Below, piece after piece: positions 1 to 6,418 of a DNA stretch of 32,442 bases. This stretch comes from Anaerolineales bacterium. GTDB taxonomy: Bacteria > Chloroflexota > Anaerolineae > Anaerolineales > E44-bin32. A program made the position numbers and the translations under genes. The notes under the pieces were generated by a model, which was not told the origin of the DNA, searched no databases, and saw only the letters and a program-made list of their open reading frames with translations. The stretch covers positions 1 to 32,442 of the forward strand of contig SOJU01000115.1 in assembly GCA_004376465.1 (NCBI GenBank), read 5' to 3'. Position 1 is the first letter of the stretch. The number at the start of each line of letters is the position of its first letter.

Positions 1-1130
1 TTCGGCTCCATGCCGGGCAGGACGACTTCTCCATCCCCGTAGTTTTCAAACAGCTGCCCCCACGGGTTCTCCAGAGCAGCCTCGACCCGCTTGCGGCCGA
101 CGAAAGGATACCAGTAGACATTGTGGTAGAAGTTGCTGGCGAAGTAGGACCAGGGAACAAGGGGGCTTTGCAGCAGCAATTTTTCGAGTGGTTTCAAAGG
201 ACCGTGGTAGATCATCTTTTGACCATGGCTGGCGAAAGTATCGGTCTGGACGAACTCCCAGGGGGGTTCTTGCTCGATATCGTAGCCGACGATCTCAATA
301 TCATCAGGGTTTCCGATGCCCAGATTGAGTTCATGGGCACGGCGGATGAAGCGGATCTGCATCGGGTCGAAACCCTGGAGCTTGGCTGAGACGGCATCGA
401 TCGCGACCTGGTCGGCCGAGGCAAGAAGAATATCCTTCTGGTGCCAGTGCATTGCCCGCGGCCCTGGACCGTCGCCGGCGAACGTGCCATCCATCACCGC
501 GAACAAACCCGGGTGGATCTCGCGCTGGATCATGAGTAGGTCAACGAGCGTATCGTGGATCACCGCGTGGGTCCAGTGGCGGTCCCGATGGAGTAATCCG
601 CCGAAGGCGTTCTTCATTGCCCCCGTGATCGTTGTAAAAACGTGCGTTTTTACCGTTGGCAGCTGGATCATACTCATCCCAACGAGTGCTCTAGGAATGA
701 ATAAGCCCTTGGGGTAGACCTTATCGAGGACCAGCAATTTATGGTTCTTAGGTATATATTCGAACCACTCGAAGTCTTCCTCGTAAAGGTAGATGCAGGG
801 GATATCGTATTTGTCGGTAACAAAGCGGTGCTTGTTATTGAACTCGCCGACACTTGTGTCAACCACAACGGTGTCGTTATGGACACCGACGATGTCTTGA
901 TAACCTGCGCCCTGGAGCGCCTGTATCACGCCTTCGATCTGCCAGGGTGCCGAGGAGCAGGCTGGATACCAGGTTTGCCAGGAGATATTGATCTTCAGCC
1001 CGGTCCGGATTTCCTTTGGGAGGGCGGCTTCAAAATTCGCAAGCCGCATAACTTCCTGAACATCATCTAATACTGTCTCCGGAGAGGTTTTCAGAACAGC
1101 GACCTTCCCAAATTCCGGTTGTTTTGACAT
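1..1130 (-). CDS. DUF362 domain protein, 3' end beyond window
   Basis: The minus frame is open from the ATG at 1130 to the window edge (376 codons, no stop), so the C-terminus is missing. A strong ribosome site, GGAGGATCAG, directly precedes the ATG and fixes the start. The protein carries the DUF362 signature: KTH at residues 161-163 followed by TGAMKNAFGG at 169-178. DUF362 proteins are often annotated as iron-sulfur cluster-binding or uncharacterised; many carry a ferredoxin domain, but none is seen in the part present. No signal peptide is visible, so it is probably cytoplasmic. The gene is divergent from the small membrane-protein operon starting near 1295. Biochemical function is unknown; the family call is firm. 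Confidence 0.85.
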   Translation of the reverse strand, partial: MSKQPEFGKVAVLKTSPETVLDDVQEVMRLANFEAALPKEIRTGLKINISWQTWYPACSSAPWQIEGVIQALQGAGYQDIVGVHNDTVVVDTSVGEFNNKHRFVTDKYDIPCIYLYEEDFEWFEYIPKNHKLLVLDKVYPKGLFIPRALVGMSMIQLPTVKTHVFTTITGAMKNAFGGLLHRDRHWTHAVIHDTLVDLLMIQREIHPGLFAVMDGTFAGDGPGPRAMHWHQKDILLASADQVAIDAVSAKLQGFDPMQIRFIRRAHELNLGIGNPDDIEIVGYDIEQEPPWEFVQTDTFASHGQKMIYHGPLKPLEKLLLQSPLVPWSYFASNFYHNVYWYPFVGRKRVEAALENPWGQLFENYGDGEVVLPGMEP

Positions 1131-1236
1131 CTGATCCTCCTGTGATGTGCCTCCATTCTAACCTACACAAGGGAACCCGTGTAGTTACCTGCACGAACGA
1201 AAAGATGATCAATGGCTCGTCGAGTGGATTGTATTT

Positions 1237-1252
1237 CTGACAAATCGGTCAG
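1237..1252. promoter_or_regulatory. Inverted repeat, possible operator
   Basis: CTGAC (1237-1241) and GTCAG (1248-1252) are perfect arms around a 6-nt spacer. The site lies about 30 bp upstream of the -10 box at 1282-1287, between two divergent genes. The TGAC-N6-GTCA shape resembles operators of TetR-type regulators. No regulator can be assigned. Confidence 0.3.
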
Positions 1253-1279
1253 TTCGTTTCCATGGAGACCGTTCAACGT

Positions 1280-1287
1280 GCTACAAT
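1280..1287 (+). promoter_or_regulatory. Extended -10 promoter, leaderless type
   Basis: TGCTACAAT (TG at 1279-1280, TACAAT at 1282-1287) is an extended -10 box. Only 7 nt separate it from the ATG at 1295, so transcription would begin at or next to the start codon. No good -35 box is visible, which extended -10 promoters can tolerate. It would drive the two small membrane-protein genes downstream. Confidence 0.5.
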
Positions 1288-1294
1288 AACTCTA

Positions 1295-1771
1295 ATGCAG
1301 AATAAAACATCAAGTTCGCTCACAACCTTCGAAGATTTATACCCTGAGGAGGTCTCCCGACCCGCAGAGAAACGTAACTATTGGGTTTGGATCTATCTAC
1401 CATTATCGATTGGGATTCTGGTTATTGTGGGAATTGGCTTCCTGGTAGTTCGTGCAGGGTTTGGTTCAGCGAGCGCATGGGCGGACACATCGCTTATCTT
1501 CATGCTTATACCGGCGATCATTCTGGGGCTGGTTCTGGTTGTCCTTTTAGGGTCAATGGTGTACGGGATTGTTAAACTTATCGCCATAATCCCCGTGTGG
1601 TTTATAAGCATCAGGAGAGTTTTCTGGCAAGCTGAGAACGCCGTACAACGAACTGGCGACATTGCCGTTCGCCCGTTTACAGTGATGAAATCCTCTTGGG
1701 CTGCCCTGCAAGAAAGCTTTAGCTGGCTTGTATCCATCGTGAGAATATTCAAGGGAGAGACACATGACTGA
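1295..1771 (+). CDS. Small membrane protein of unknown function
   Basis: The 158-residue product is not recognised. A polar N-terminus of about 30 residues is followed by two or three hydrophobic segments: roughly residues 31-53, 66-90, and a shorter one near 92-106. A basic, amphipathic C-terminal tail with a possible helical region is probably cytoplasmic. I chose the ATG at 1295 over the upstream in-frame ATG at 1262 because an extended -10 box ends 7 nt before 1295, which would leave 1262 outside the transcript. The stop overlaps the start of the next gene by 8 bp, so the two are probably co-translated. Confidence 0.7.
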   Translation: MQNKTSSSLTTFEDLYPEEVSRPAEKRNYWVWIYLPLSIGILVIVGIGFLVVRAGFGSASAWADTSLIFMLIPAIILGLVLVVLLGSMVYGIVKLIAIIPVWFISIRRVFWQAENAVQRTGDIAVRPFTVMKSSWAALQESFSWLVSIVRIFKGETHD

Positions 1772-1979
1772 GGAACCAAACTGGAAGGCTCGCACAATCA
1801 TCGTCGGGGTTCTCGCGGGCGCGCTCACAGGCCTTGGTGCCGCCCTGGTTCTGATTCAACGTGCTGAGCAAGAAGGTGAAGCTGTGCAACTGGGCACATC
1901 CGATGGGCTCAAGGTGGGCATTGGCGTCCTGGGTTTGCTGCGGCAGATTGGCCAGATCGGCCCTCGGGGTGAACAATAA
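1764..1979 (+). CDS. Short single-pass membrane protein, unknown
   Basis: The 71-residue product has one glycine/alanine-rich hydrophobic segment at about residues 11-31, preceded by a short charged N-terminus, and a second weakly hydrophobic, glycine-rich stretch at about 46-66. The ATG lies within the last codons of the preceding gene (8-bp overlap), with AAGGGAGAG just upstream as ribosome site. Together with the 158-residue protein it forms a two-gene operon ended by the terminator at 2048-2079. The overlap and ribosome site argue that it is real despite its length. Function unknown. Confidence 0.65.
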   Translation: MTEEPNWKARTIIVGVLAGALTGLGAALVLIQRAEQEGEAVQLGTSDGLKVGIGVLGLLRQIGQIGPRGEQ

Positions 1980-2047
1980 TTAAGCTCTAATCCTCACCTG
2001 CTTCGATTGCCTGAGTAGGTGGTTTTGAATTGAAACAAGAAACTTTC

Positions 2048-2079
2048 GAGTCTGTCGCTCGACAGGCTCTTTTCTTTTC
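2048..2079 (+). terminator. Rho-independent terminator
   Basis: GAGTCTGTCG (2048-2057) pairs with CGACAGGCTC (2060-2069), with one G-T pair; a realistic loop opens the last two pairs. The T-rich tract TTTTCTTTT (2070-2078) follows. It lies 69 nt after the stop of the 71-residue gene and would end that operon. Confidence 0.8.
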
Positions 2080-2084
2080 GTTCT

Positions 2085-2103
2085 TATATAAACGAATGTT
2101 CGT
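2085..2103 (+). promoter_or_regulatory. -10 box with overlapping TetR-like operator
   Basis: TATATA/TATAAA (2085-2092) overlaps the inverted repeat ACGAATGTTCGT (2092-2103; perfect 5-bp arms). An operator over a -10 box just ahead of a tetR-like reading frame is the usual arrangement for a self-repressing TetR gene. It now precedes only a truncated gene. Confidence 0.45.
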
Positions 2104-2121
2104 ACATAAAAGGATGATGGG

Positions 2122-2537
2122 ATGGAGCACGGCACTGTAAGCAAGGGTGAACTCACACGATCATCGATCCTGGAAGGGGCCTATCAACGCTTCCTTATAT
2201 ATGGACGAAGTGGAATACCGCACCCGCGTAGGTTTCAGGCGCCGCGGCCGGCTTATGGCGGTGGGCACACCCACAGAACTGAAAGAAAGAGAGGTTCCGG
2301 GTGCCGTCTGGCGCGTACACTGTACTCCACTGCTGGCAAACCTGGATTTACTCGAGACACTTCCGATCCTGAGGAATGTGAGTTTGTCAGGTAACCACCT
2401 TCGTGCAATCAACAGAAGAAAAGAGCAGCGCCCAAAACCTGGAACAGGCATAGGACGCTGCAGGATTACATGATGTACGCATTCAAGAAACCGCCCCTAC
2501 GCTTGAGGATGTTTTCCTCTCCCTAGCAGGAAACTGA
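2122..2537 (+). pseudogene. TetR regulator start fused to ABC ATPase remnant
   Basis: The first 26-27 codons from the ATG at 2122 (ribosome site AAGGATG) read as a TetR N-terminus: KGELTRSSILEGAYQRFLIYG resembles the first helix of the DNA-binding domain. At about 2198 the homology jumps, in another frame, to the end of an ABC-2-type ATPase: YMDEVEYRTRVGF, then GRLMAVGTPTELKE. Near 2402 the frame shifts again, and the remaining frame reads SSAQNLEQA, an in-frame TAG at 2451-2453, then DVRIQETAPTLEDVFLSLAG and a TGA at 2535-2537. The ending with TLEDVFLSL is typical of this ATPase family. A deletion apparently removed most of tetR and about two thirds of the ATPase, then frameshift and nonsense changes followed. 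No permease gene remains. It accounts for the stretch between 2080 and proS. Confidence 0.75.
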
Positions 2538-2539
2538 GT

Positions 2540-4297
2540 CTAATCATCAAACGGAACTTCAACGACGAGGTCCTGAACCTCGTTGTAGAGATCGGCGATG
2601 AGCGTCTGCACGCGTTGGACTGTCTCGGCTATGGGGATTAGCTCAGCCTGTTCGCTGTCTCGGCGTTTGGCCTCAACCGAGTTTTCTTTTAGCGAGCGTT
2701 TACTCACGGTGAGGCGCAGTGGGAGCCCGATTAAATCGGCATCGGCGAATTTCACACCCGGGCTTTCCTCACGATCGTCGAAAAGGACTTCTACGCCCGC
2801 ATCGATAAGTTCTTCATACACCCCCTTAGCAGCTTCCTCGGCGCCCTTCAGCGAAAGCAAATGAACTTCATAGGGGGCGATCGTGATGGGCAGGATTAAC
2901 CCATTCTCATCGTTATACTCCTCGGCGGCGGAGGCGAGCAATCTGCCGCTGCCGATGCCGTAAGACCCCATGATTACGTATTGTGTTTCGCCGTCTTGAT
3001 CGAGGAATGTGCTGTCTGTGTCTTTGCTGTAGCGGGTCCCCAATTTGAAGATATTCCCGACCTCGACCCCCCTTGAGACGTGTATCTTTGCACCACATTG
3101 TGGGCAAGCGAAGCCAGCTTCAGCGAGGGTGATGTCGGCGATGATATCCGCCTCAAAATCGCGTCCGATATTGACATTCTTCAGGTGATATCCTTCTTCG
3201 TTCGCGCCGGCGACGAGATTGGGTGAATCGGGAATCAAGTCATCGACGACGACCAAAGTATCCTTCACCGCGATGGGAGATGCGTAACCAGGCACAGCGC
3301 CGACAGCGCGGATTTCGTCGTCGGTCGCCGGACGCAGTTCTTTCGCTTTCACGGTATTGGCGAGCTTTATTTCGTTCAAGTTCATATCACCGCGGACGAT
3401 GGCGAACACAAATTTCTCGTGTTCTTCGGTCCCTTCGGGGATCGTGGCGATCATGAACACGGCTTTGGCGGTGCGTGATTTGGGAACGCCGAGGAAGTCA
3501 GCGAGCTCTTCAATGGTTGTCATCTCGGGAGTTTCGATTTTCTCTACCGGAAGCAGCTCTTCTTTATCAGGTTTTGGTTTTTGAAAACGGGCGATGTGCC
3601 GATTGGCGGCATAGCCGCAATCAGCGCAGATCAGGAGCGTATCTTCTCCAACGGGGGCGAGATACATAAACTCGTGGGCCAGGCTCCCGCCCATCATGCC
3701 CACATCTGACTTCACGGCGAGCACAGGAACGCCGCAGCGATGGAAAATGTTGAAATAAGCCTGGTAGTGGGCGCGGTACTGACGATCGAGCCCTTCCATA
3801 TCAGCGTCGAGGCTGTAGCTGTCTTTCATCGTGAATTCACGAACGCGGATTAAACCGGCTCGCGGCCGAGGATCGTCCCGCCATTTCGTTTGGATGTGAT
3901 ATATCAGCATCGGCAGCTGCCGGTAGGAATGGATTTCCTTGCAGACGAGATCGGCGACGACCTCCTCGTGAGTCATCGCCAATACCATGTCACGCCCCGC
4001 TTTGTCTTTAAAACGGCCCATTTCAGAACCAATCTGATACCAGCGATTAGTTTTCTTCCAGATGTCGGCAGGATGAATGACCGGCATGGAGATCTCTTGC
4101 CCGCCTATGGCGTTCATCTCCTCGCGCATGATATTTTCGATCTTGGTCAGCGAACGCTTCGCGAAGGGCATATAGGTGAAAATCCCGGCTGCAAGCTGGC
4201 GTATGAACCCCGCCCGCAGTAGAAGCTCATGGCTTGCGATCTCAGCCTCGGAAGGCCGATCGCGCAAGGTTTGGCTGAAGAGTTTACTCATTCTCAT
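2540..4297 (-). CDS. proS: Prolyl-tRNA synthetase, bacterial type with editing domain
   Basis: This cytoplasmic class II synthetase charges tRNA-Pro with proline using ATP. At 585 residues it has the bacterial-type length. Visible parts are the N-terminal catalytic half with motif 2 (WRDDPRPRAGLIRVREF, then MKDSYS), an inserted YbaK-like editing domain at roughly residues 225-390 (SRTAKAVFM, PGYASPIA), motif 3 (GSYGIGSGRLL) and the C-terminal anticodon-binding domain (LPITIAPYEVHLL). I chose the ATG at 4297 because GGGAGG sits 7 nt upstream. A longer frame from 4330 adds 11 residues without a ribosome site. It is preceded by a structured leader with a terminator (4359-4530). It converges with the pseudogene at 2537, two bases from its stop. 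Confidence 0.97.
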   Translation of the reverse strand: MRMSKLFSQTLRDRPSEAEIASHELLLRAGFIRQLAAGIFTYMPFAKRSLTKIENIMREEMNAIGGQEISMPVIHPADIWKKTNRWYQIGSEMGRFKDKAGRDMVLAMTHEEVVADLVCKEIHSYRQLPMLIYHIQTKWRDDPRPRAGLIRVREFTMKDSYSLDADMEGLDRQYRAHYQAYFNIFHRCGVPVLAVKSDVGMMGGSLAHEFMYLAPVGEDTLLICADCGYAANRHIARFQKPKPDKEELLPVEKIETPEMTTIEELADFLGVPKSRTAKAVFMIATIPEGTEEHEKFVFAIVRGDMNLNEIKLANTVKAKELRPATDDEIRAVGAVPGYASPIAVKDTLVVVDDLIPDSPNLVAGANEEGYHLKNVNIGRDFEADIIADITLAEAGFACPQCGAKIHVSRGVEVGNIFKLGTRYSKDTDSTFLDQDGETQYVIMGSYGIGSGRLLASAAEEYNDENGLILPITIAPYEVHLLSLKGAEEAAKGVYEELIDAGVEVLFDDREESPGVKFADADLIGLPLRLTVSKRSLKENSVEAKRRDSEQAELIPIAETVQRVQTLIADLYNEVQDLVVEVPFDD

Positions 4298-4358
4298 GGT
4301 ATTACCTCCCAATATCTCCGACCCTTTCAAGACGCAAAGTGTCAGGAGCGAGTTAGTG

Positions 4359-4386
4359 AAAAGAAAAAGCCCCGGTGCTGCGGGGC
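4359..4386 (-). terminator. Intrinsic terminator in proS leader (attenuator)
   Basis: On the minus strand GCCCCG (4386-4381) and CGGGGC (4374-4369) form a 6-bp stem with a 6-nt loop, followed by TTTTTCTTTT (4368-4359). There is no minus-strand gene upstream to terminate. It lies about 60 nt before the proS start, so it most likely acts as an attenuator in the proS leader. Confidence 0.75.
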
Positions 4387-4482
4387 ATAGGTTCGCCGAC
4401 TACGGCTGTCCGTTGGTTTTGGGTTCAACAACCCTAGTGAACGCAAACCAATGCCCGGGCTGCTTTGCAGCTAGGGACGGGC
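4387..4482 (-). promoter_or_regulatory. Structured leader RNA of proS with competing stems
   Basis: Minus-strand RNA can form: a stem GCCCG/CGGGC enclosing the hairpin GCTGC-AAA-GCAGC (4482-4453); a closing stem P1 between GGGCAT (4456-4451) and ATGCCC (4388-4383); within P1 an arm TGGTTT/AAACCA (4450-4445 with 4419-4414) capped by GGGTT-GTTG-AACCC (4434-4421); and a small hairpin GCCG-TAGT-CGGC (4406-4395). P1 uses bases needed by the terminator at 4369-4386, while the first stem uses the 5' strand of P1, so terminated and read-through states exclude each other. The consensus T-box sequence is not seen. Ligand unknown. Confidence 0.6.
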
Positions 4483-4526
4483 GGGGAACTTGGGGCAGCG
4501 AAACCTCGACGAAACATCATTGATGT

Positions 4527-4555
4527 AAGTTACCATTATGGCCTATTTCCGTCAA
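4527..4555 (-). promoter_or_regulatory. Candidate proS promoter
   Basis: Minus strand TTGACG (4555-4550), a 17-nt spacer and TAACTT (4532-4527). The -35 is good and the -10 weak. Transcription would begin near 4520, giving a leader of about 220 nt that contains the attenuator. The site overlaps the upstream ATG option of the divergent CapA-like gene. Confidence 0.4.
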
Positions 4556-4608
4556 GCTATCTACATGCCTCTTTTGGGTTTCATCTGGCATACATCAAAT
4601 GTGCGTGG

Positions 4609-4614
4609 CATAAT
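4609..4614 (+). promoter_or_regulatory. Candidate -10 box of capA-like gene
   Basis: CATAAT, with TGG directly before it (extended -10 form), lies 10 nt ahead of the GTG at 4625. No ribosome site is visible between them, which fits a leaderless or very short-leader transcript. Confidence 0.35.
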
Positions 4615-4624
4615 TCCTCCTGTT

Positions 4625-6298
4625 GTGAATAATTTTTCGCCCCGTCGCTGTCTAATAGTTCTTACTAGCTTCGCTCTCTTCGGGGCATTGTTGATGGGTG
4701 CGTGCCAGGTTGAAGGTCCTGAGCACTCAGGAACATTGCCTTCGACTACAGGGGACGCAGGGCTGACCGTTGTTCCACCGACGCCCTTCCAATCGATCAA
4801 TCAAACCCCTACCGCAAGTGTCGTCAATCTCTGGCTCTCACCGGCGTTGCCGGACAAATTACGGACGCGAATGGTAGATCTTGTCGACCAGGGAGCGGGA
4901 GGATTTCAGCTTGCCGGTGAACCGTCCACGGCGCAGGTAAAGGTTGAACCGGGCGGAGAGGTGAGGATCGCTGAGTGGGTTTATTCGCTTGTGGCGCCGT
5001 TCCCAACGGTCGAGGATGGAATGAGCTACGAATCCTTGCATGCACTCTGGTCAGGTGAAGGGCAGGAAGGTAAGCGGATATTTCTTACAAAGGATGTTTT
5101 CGAGGCGATGTCTGCTGTGATGGGAATACCATCAAGATCGAGGGTGCATATCACGGCACCGGAGGATCTCCTGGAACGCGCATGGGAGGAGAGACCCGCT
5201 TATGCAATTGTCCCATTCGAGGATCTGGAGCCGCGCTGGAAGGTGCTGGAATTAGATGGGCAGTCGCCAATACGAAAGAATTTCGATCGAGATGCGTATC
5301 CACTGGTCGCATCCTTCGGTATAAGCGGCGACACCGAAAAAGCAGTTCAGCTGCGCGCAGCGTTTGGTCCTCCCTTCAGCAATTACGACCCGAATAAGCT
5401 AACGACTCTGGTCATGACCGGTGTTACGGCGCTCACCCGGGCCACGGCCTGGAGGATGGAGTCTCACGGCATCGGCTATCCAGGCGAGTTGATCGGTGAA
5501 TGGCTAAGTGAGGCAGATTTTGCTCACGTCAGCAACGAGGTTCCATTTTTCTCCGGTTGCCCAGCCCCGGATCCTGTGCAGGAGAAGCTGAAGTTTTGCA
5601 GCGACCCAAGTTATATACAATTGTTCGTCGACCTTGGCATCGACTTGGTCGAACTGACTGGAAATCATGTTTGGGATTATGGATCAGAGGGGCTGGCTTT
5701 CACTCTAGATTTATACCGGCAGTACGGGATGGAATATTTTGGCGGCGGCGAAGATCTGGAAGATTCATTCCAGACTGTGCGTCTAGAACACAATGGAAAT
5801 CGGCTGGCTTTTCTCGGGTGCAATTGGATTGGACCGAAGTACGCCTGGGCTGGCGAAGAAAAACCGGGCGCGACCCCCTGCGATTGGGAGCGTCTCCGTG
5901 AAGAACTTCGGATATTAAATGAGGAAGGCTATCTACCGATTTTCACATTCCAATGGTCGGAATTGCCTGCTCCCAGCCCTGCCCAGGAAGACGCTTTTCG
6001 TGATGCAGTTGATGCGGGGGCTGTCATTGTCAGTGGAAGTCAGGCCCATCAACCTTTGGGATTTGCCTTTCACCAAGGAGGGTTCATCCACTTCGGGCTT
6101 GGAAACCTATTCTTTGATCAGATGCAGACGTACGAACTACGGCAGGAATTCATTGACCGGTATGTGTTCTACGATGGCCGGCATATCAGTACGGAACTGC
6201 TGACCGCTTTACTTGAAAACTATGCCCAACCGCGGCCGATGTCGCCCTCGGAACGCAGCGTATTACTGGAACGGATCTTCGTGGACAGCGGCTGGTAG
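4625..6298 (+). CDS. CapA-like metallophosphatase-fold lipoprotein
   Basis: The C-terminal half resembles the CapA/PgsA poly-gamma-glutamate family: ADFAHVSNEVPF, ELTGNHVWDYG, VSGSQAHQPLG and HFGLGNLFFDQ carry the Asn, Asp and His residues expected of this metallophosphoesterase-like fold. The N-terminal half, about 300 residues, is unlike CapA and contains FLTKDVFEAMSAVMG; it may be a solute-binding-like domain. With the GTG start the protein has 557 residues and a clean lipoprotein signal: Arg7-Arg8, a hydrophobic stretch and the lipobox LMGAC with Cys27. It should therefore be anchored outside the membrane. An ATG at 4538 would add 29 residues ahead of the signal peptide and overlap the proS promoter, so I prefer GTG. 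The substrate is unknown; a polymer capsule is not implied. Confidence 0.8.
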   Translation: MNNFSPRRCLIVLTSFALFGALLMGACQVEGPEHSGTLPSTTGDAGLTVVPPTPFQSINQTPTASVVNLWLSPALPDKLRTRMVDLVDQGAGGFQLAGEPSTAQVKVEPGGEVRIAEWVYSLVAPFPTVEDGMSYESLHALWSGEGQEGKRIFLTKDVFEAMSAVMGIPSRSRVHITAPEDLLERAWEERPAYAIVPFEDLEPRWKVLELDGQSPIRKNFDRDAYPLVASFGISGDTEKAVQLRAAFGPPFSNYDPNKLTTLVMTGVTALTRATAWRMESHGIGYPGELIGEWLSEADFAHVSNEVPFFSGCPAPDPVQEKLKFCSDPSYIQLFVDLGIDLVELTGNHVWDYGSEGLAFTLDLYRQYGMEYFGGGEDLEDSFQTVRLEHNGNRLAFLGCNWIGPKYAWAGEEKPGATPCDWERLREELRILNEEGYLPIFTFQWSELPAPSPAQEDAFRDAVDAGAVIVSGSQAHQPLGFAFHQGGFIHFGLGNLFFDQMQTYELRQEFIDRYVFYDGRHISTELLTALLENYAQPRPMSPSERSVLLERIFVDSGW

Positions 6299-6327
6299 GG
6301 AAACCCGGGAATGGCTCCAGAAATGAT

Positions 6328-6377
6328 TCGCACCCTCGAGGACTGAATAATAGGTCCTGAGGGTGCGATTTTGTTTT
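6328..6377 (+). terminator. Rho-independent terminator after capA-like gene
   Basis: TCGCACCCTC (6328-6337) pairs with GAGGGTGCGA (6359-6368). After a one-base bulge the stem continues with AGGAC/GTCCT. TTTTGTTTTG follows. It lies 30 nt past the stop at 6298, between convergent genes. Confidence 0.9.
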
Positions 6378-6418
6378 GAAAGATGTTGATGGTCTAACAA
6401 TAAGCTAAAGTGAATGTT

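Noticed and set aside
123-1070. Plus-strand reading frames across the left 1.1 kb
   Set aside because: They are antisense to the DUF362 gene, whose minus-strand frame is open throughout and has recognisable family motifs.
2147-2473. A functional 108-residue protein
   Set aside because: It begins out of frame inside the TetR part and runs past the ABC homology into a shifted frame; it is part of the pseudogene.
4387-4530. T-box riboswitch or small RNA gene such as 6S RNA or a tRNA upstream of proS
   Set aside because: The T-box antiterminator consensus (GGTGGNACCGCG-like) was not found, no tRNA cloverleaf could be drawn (the GGGTT stem has only a 4-nt loop), and no known small-RNA core motif was recognised. 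I kept it as an unclassified attenuator leader.
4538-4624. Start of the CapA-like gene at ATG 4538
   Set aside because: It would put 29 residues ahead of a well-formed lipoprotein signal peptide and overlaps the proS promoter; no ribosome site precedes it.
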